From: Roseimaritima sediminicola
GTDB taxonomy: Bacteria > Planctomycetota > Planctomycetia > Pirellulales > Pirellulaceae
DNA length: 64,000 nt
Direction of reading: 5' to 3'
Assembly (NCBI RefSeq): GCF_009618275.1
Contig: NZ_WIAD01000032.1
Coordinates: 1 to 64,000, forward strand
Below are positions 61,053 through 64,000 of this stretch, piece after piece. Each line of letters starts with the position of its first letter. The first letter of the stretch is position 1. A model generated the notes under the pieces. It was not told where the DNA came from, did no database searches, and saw nothing but the letters and a program-made list of their open reading frames with translations. The position numbers were made by a program, and so were the translations under genes.

Positions 61053-61565
61053 ATGCCCAGAACCAAAAAGGTGATCCGGCGGTACAAAGAGGTCTGCCGA
61101 GCTGCGATCGAGGCCGAAGAGGTGGCCGCGCCCGAACCCTACACGCCGCCCTCGAAAGCACAGATCGCGACAATTGAAGAGTCGCTCGGAATCCGCTTGC
61201 CCGCCGATTACTTGCAGTTCCACGCCGAGTGTGAAGGATACCAGTTGCCGTTCTGGGACCTCTACGTCCTGACCGGGGACGTGGACGAATCGGAGCATCT
61301 TGTCGAAGCCAACCGAGGGCATCGCCGCACCCCGCCCCACGGCGTCGCCTTGCCGGAACAGCTGGTCGCCTTCTTTGACGATGGCACGATGACCCTGCAC
61401 TGTTTCAATACGTCGGAGCGGGACAAAAAGGGCAACTACGCCATCGTCACTTGGGACCACGAGACGGAGGAACAGGACCCGGATGATCTGGAAATCTGGG
61501 CCGAATCCTTCACTGAGTGGCTTGAGGAACAGATCGACGAAGCCGAAGCGGAACTGGATGCTTGA
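61053..61565 (+). CDS. SMI1/KNR4-type protein
   Basis: 170 residues from ATG 61053 (GGAG at 61043, 6-bp spacing). The SMI1/KNR4 fold signature is IATIEESLGIRLPADYLQFH with the following FWDLYVLTGDV and EQLVAFFDDGTMTLHCFNTS. Such domains occur as immunity proteins of contact-dependent toxins and in regulatory proteins; no toxin is beside it, so a solitary or regulatory role is more likely. The C-terminus is acidic (EEQIDEAEAELDA). Confidence 0.85.
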   Translation: MPRTKKVIRRYKEVCRAAIEAEEVAAPEPYTPPSKAQIATIEESLGIRLPADYLQFHAECEGYQLPFWDLYVLTGDVDESEHLVEANRGHRRTPPHGVALPEQLVAFFDDGTMTLHCFNTSERDKKGNYAIVTWDHETEEQDPDDLEIWAESFTEWLEEQIDEAEAELDA

Positions 61566-61576
61566 GGTTGCTGCGG

Positions 61577-62767
61577 TTACGCATCCGCCGGGTCCAGCAG
61601 CGCGTTGGTGCCTGCCGCCAAGCCGGCGGCCAGTTTCACCGCGGCGACCATCAATAGGAAAAGGAAGGCCCACAGCCAGTCGCCACGATAGTCGAACAGG
61701 GCTCCGAAAATCGGCGGGCCACAGGCGGCGATCGAATAGCCGATCGACTGCGCCATCCCGGACAGCTCGGTCGCGGTTTCGGTATGGTGAGCTCGGACCA
61801 CGATAAACAAGAGTGCCAAACCGAAGGAACCACCCAGGACAAAGCCGATCAGCGAGACCCACAGTGGCGACCAGAACGGGTTTCCGATCATCAAACCGAC
61901 CAGGGACGCAATTTCCATCCCGGTCAGAATCAAGACAAAACCGCGCTGGCCGGCGTAGCGTCCCGCCCAGGTGGGCAAGATCAACGAACCCAAAATCCCC
62001 ATCGCTTGCGAAAGGGACAGCATCCAGCCGGCGTGCGAGGCGTCCGCCCCTCGACTGATCAGAATCGCGGGCAACCACGCCAGAACCACATAGAATGTCA
62101 TCGACTGTAGGCCCATAAACAGCGCCACGCTCCACGCCAGCTTGGAGCCACCCAGATGCCGCACCGCGGCGGCAAAGCTGCGACCGGCCGGAGATCTCGC
62201 AAAGCGCGGAGCCAACGGGATCCAGGCGATACAGGCCAGGGCCGCGGGCGCCGCCCAGACCGCCAGGGAACCTCGCCATCCCAGGCCCAGATCAACGGCC
62301 AAGGGGACACTGACGCCGGCTGCTAAGGCAGCGCCCAGTCCCATCACGCTGGAATACAAGCTGGTTACCAGGCCGGAGCGGGCCGCGAAATTGCGTTTGG
62401 TCAACGTCGGCAACAAGACGTTTCCGAGGGCGATCGCGATGCCGACCAGCAGGGTTCCGGCAAACAGGGCCACCAGGGAATCCGTCCCGCGAAGGGCCGC
62501 ACCGGCGGCCAACAGGCCCATCGCGCCGACCAGGGTCCTTCCGATCCCAAAGCGGCGCGTCAGCAAGGGCGTCAATGTGGAGATCACGCCAAAGGCCAAC
62601 AGAGGCAGCGTTGTCAGCAGCCCCAGCCGGGAACTGCTCAGCCCCGTCGCCGCGCGGATATCCTCGACCAGCGGTCCCACGCTGGCAAGCGCGGGCCGAA
62701 GATTCAAGGCGATCAGCAAAACGGCGACCAGCAGCAGTATACGGAACAGTCGAGATGGGTCTTGCAT
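61577..62767 (-). CDS. MFS transporter, CynX/NimT-like
   Basis: 396 residues with 12 predicted membrane segments, starting ILLLVAVLLIALNLRPALAS, the typical opening of the CynX/NimT group (LNLRPA in segment 1), then GPLVEDIRAATGLSSSRLGL, LTTLPLLAFGVISTLTPLLT, NVLLPTLTKRNFAARSGLVT and SMTFYVVLAWLPAILISRGA. The group includes cyanate and nitroimidazole exporters. Substrate unknown. It converges on the SMI1 gene with 11 bp between. Confidence 0.93.
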   Translation of the reverse strand: MQDPSRLFRILLLVAVLLIALNLRPALASVGPLVEDIRAATGLSSSRLGLLTTLPLLAFGVISTLTPLLTRRFGIGRTLVGAMGLLAAGAALRGTDSLVALFAGTLLVGIAIALGNVLLPTLTKRNFAARSGLVTSLYSSVMGLGAALAAGVSVPLAVDLGLGWRGSLAVWAAPAALACIAWIPLAPRFARSPAGRSFAAAVRHLGGSKLAWSVALFMGLQSMTFYVVLAWLPAILISRGADASHAGWMLSLSQAMGILGSLILPTWAGRYAGQRGFVLILTGMEIASLVGLMIGNPFWSPLWVSLIGFVLGGSFGLALLFIVVRAHHTETATELSGMAQSIGYSIAACGPPIFGALFDYRGDWLWAFLFLLMVAAVKLAAGLAAGTNALLDPADA

Positions 62768-62893
62768 GCGAGTAGAGTCTTATAACCACCACTCGCCTTC
62801 AAGCCCACGACGAAGCGCGGGCTTCCAGCCTGCCTAAAAGGCCACAGACTGGAAGCCGAAACCGTGTCCGCTGTTCGCCCTACGCGCCCAATC

Positions 62894-63178
62894 CTAACCG
62901 GACGCGCGATCCGAGCCGGCGACCTTGACCACTTTGTTGTACAAGCCGAGCAGCAGGAACGTCGGCGCCCATTGGCCGACGAACAGGCTCTCGTTCTTGC
63001 GGTCCATGCTCTGCAGCAGCAGCGAGCCGCCGATCGAGGCGAACGCCGCCCACAGAAACGCATCCGAGGGAATCTTTGCCGTCTGCTGTTCGATGCTGTA
63101 GGCGACGGTTCCTTCGGAATGTTTTTCGGCTTCGTGTTGCCGGGAATCGTAGCCCATCCGAGTTGCGGTATCTGCCAT
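62894..63178 (-). CDS. Small membrane protein of unknown function
   Basis: 94 residues from ATG 63178 (MADTATRMGYDSRQHEAEKH), preceded by GGGAG. One hydrophobic stretch (SDAFLWAAFASIGGSLLLQS) and a second (WAPTFLLLGLYNKVVKVAGS). Codon use and ribosome binding site support a real gene. I do not recognise a family. Confidence 0.7.
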   Translation of the reverse strand: MADTATRMGYDSRQHEAEKHSEGTVAYSIEQQTAKIPSDAFLWAAFASIGGSLLLQSMDRKNESLFVGQWAPTFLLLGLYNKVVKVAGSDRASG

Positions 63179-63339
63179 GGTCGTATCTCCCAAAATCAAA
63201 CGTCCAGTTAATCGAGGCCGTCCATCGACCTCAAGAGACGACCATACACTGCAAGTGATGTACCAGCCTTTCATAGCGCAGCGATCCCGCACCCTCCAAA
63301 CGGTTCTTTCGAATGAGCATGGTCCGCAAACGGGCCGGC

Positions 63340-64000
63340 TCAGGCCGACACGGGCGCGGCCAGTTCTTCCTTGGGACCGAAGAACTCGTATCGAACTCGG
63401 TGCTCGTCCACACCCAGTTCTGCCAAGGACGCATGGACGTTCTGCATGAACGCTTTGGGGCCGCAGAAGTAAAATTCGGCGTCGGCAAAGGGAGTGAAGT
63501 CCCGCAACAGATCGGTCGTCACAAAACCGTCGAGATTGCCGTTGTCGGTATCGCCTGGTAGTGGTGCGTCGTAAACCAACTTGATCCGCACATTCGGTCC
63601 GGTTTCGGCCAACCGGGCGAGCTCGGTAGCGAATGCTTGCACTTTGCTGTTGCGAGCGGCCTGGATGATGTAGAGCTCCGCGTCGGGCTTGGCATGGATG
63701 ATCGATTTGGCCATCGACAGCAGCGGGGTGATGCCGATGCCGCCGGCAATCAAGACGACCGGCCGGGCAACGCGGTCCGGATCGACCGTGAATTCGCCGC
63801 AGGGCGGCCCCAGTTCGATGCGGTGACCTTCGTCGATGCTATCGTGCAAATGGCTGGAAATCAGCCCGTCGGGCGCGTCGGCGGTGAGACTTGCTTCACG
63901 CTTGACGCTGATCCGGTAGTGCGGCTGACTCGGGCAATCCGACAGGCTGTAGTTGCGGGGTGATGTCGGCGTCTGAGGATGGTCGATGTGAACGGTGATA
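63340..64000 (-). CDS. Flavohemoprotein (Hmp)-like reductase, C-terminal part, cut by window edge
   Basis: The frame is open to the right edge, so the start lies outside. The visible ~220 residues are an FAD/NAD-binding reductase module: RNYSLSDCPSQPHYRISVKR (FAD site), LISSHLHDSIDEG, GPPCGEFTVDPD, VLIAGGIGITPLLSMAKSII (NADPH site), FYFCGPKAFMQNVHASLAEL and the terminal RVRYEFFGPKEEL. This matches the C-terminal half of flavohemoglobins, NO dioxygenases that turn NO into nitrate. The globin domain is not in the window, so a globin-less reductase cannot be excluded. Confidence 0.85.
   Translation of the reverse strand, partial: ITVHIDHPQTPTSPRNYSLSDCPSQPHYRISVKREASLTADAPDGLISSHLHDSIDEGHRIELGPPCGEFTVDPDRVARPVVLIAGGIGITPLLSMAKSIIHAKPDAELYIIQAARNSKVQAFATELARLAETGPNVRIKLVYDAPLPGDTDNGNLDGFVTTDLLRDFTPFADAEFYFCGPKAFMQNVHASLAELGVDEHRVRYEFFGPKEELAAPVSA

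Noticed and set aside
61053-61565. SMI1/KNR4 protein as an immunity gene of a toxin system
   Set aside because: No polymorphic toxin or secretion gene is adjacent; neighbours are an oxidoreductase and an MFS transporter.

Overview
The window looks like a chromosomal segment of a planctomycete, most likely of the Pirellulaceae type. The basis is protein content rather than any rRNA: a DUF1559 pseudopilin-like protein, two secreted formylglycine sulfatases, Tat-exported Gfo/Idh/MocA and lactonase proteins, a WD40-repeat Ser/Thr kinase, a planctomycete-style Cys-rich secreted protein, and long spacers packed with dispersed palindromic repeats. No rRNA, tRNA, CRISPR array or intact transposase was seen.

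Layout. 1-5.8 kb is the 3' end of a type 1 BREX phage-defence operon: pglX (cut by the window edge), pglZ, a small four-helix-bundle gene flanked by imperfect inverted repeats, and brxL. The BrxL is unusual: its C-terminal Lon-type protease domain appears to be replaced by an MIT_C (phospholipase-D-like) domain. 6-14 kb holds an FKBP lipoprotein, a large secreted protein plus glycerate kinase pair, a Ser/Thr kinase with a degenerate receiver domain, and a YbjN-like protein. 14.8-18.7 kb holds a SulP transporter fused to a beta-carbonic anhydrase and a sulfatase. 18.7-24.4 kb holds an RNA methyltransferase and a divergent DevABC-like export system whose ATPase carries a cyclic-nucleotide-binding domain. 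24.4-28.7 kb holds repeats, an exported oxidoreductase, a lactonase and a PhoD-like phosphatase.

28.7-40.6 kb is a decaying accessory zone. It holds a wrecked toxin-helicase gene, a CusBA-type metal-efflux operon with Cys/His-rich small proteins, a wrecked SGNH hydrolase, an LRR protein, a Cys-rich secreted protein, a DUF1559 protein and a DUF4198-like gene broken by a MITE. 40.6-52.4 kb holds a second sulfatase, a diheme cytochrome c, an HD hydrolase, an ECF42-type sigma factor with two DGPF/YCII proteins, an AI-2E family permease, an endonuclease/phosphatase-family protein, a SOUL plus DUF421 pair and a secreted lectin-like protein. 52.4-55.8 kb is the WD40 kinase. 56-59.7 kb is an arsenic cluster (arsR, arsD, arsA, a TVP38/DedA-type membrane protein) with no arsenite permease in view. 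The right end holds an MDR oxidoreductase, a SMI1/KNR4 protein, an MFS transporter, a small membrane protein and the C-terminal part of a flavohemoprotein-like reductase cut by the edge.

The strongest non-genic signal is a set of repeat families: a MITE-like element with YTAAGCACGTCG termini in short (about 98 bp) and long (174 bp) forms, a dispersed 26-bp element that often supplies the stop codon of the gene it follows, a 33-bp unit tandemly repeated seven times, and a perfect 14-copy heptamer array.
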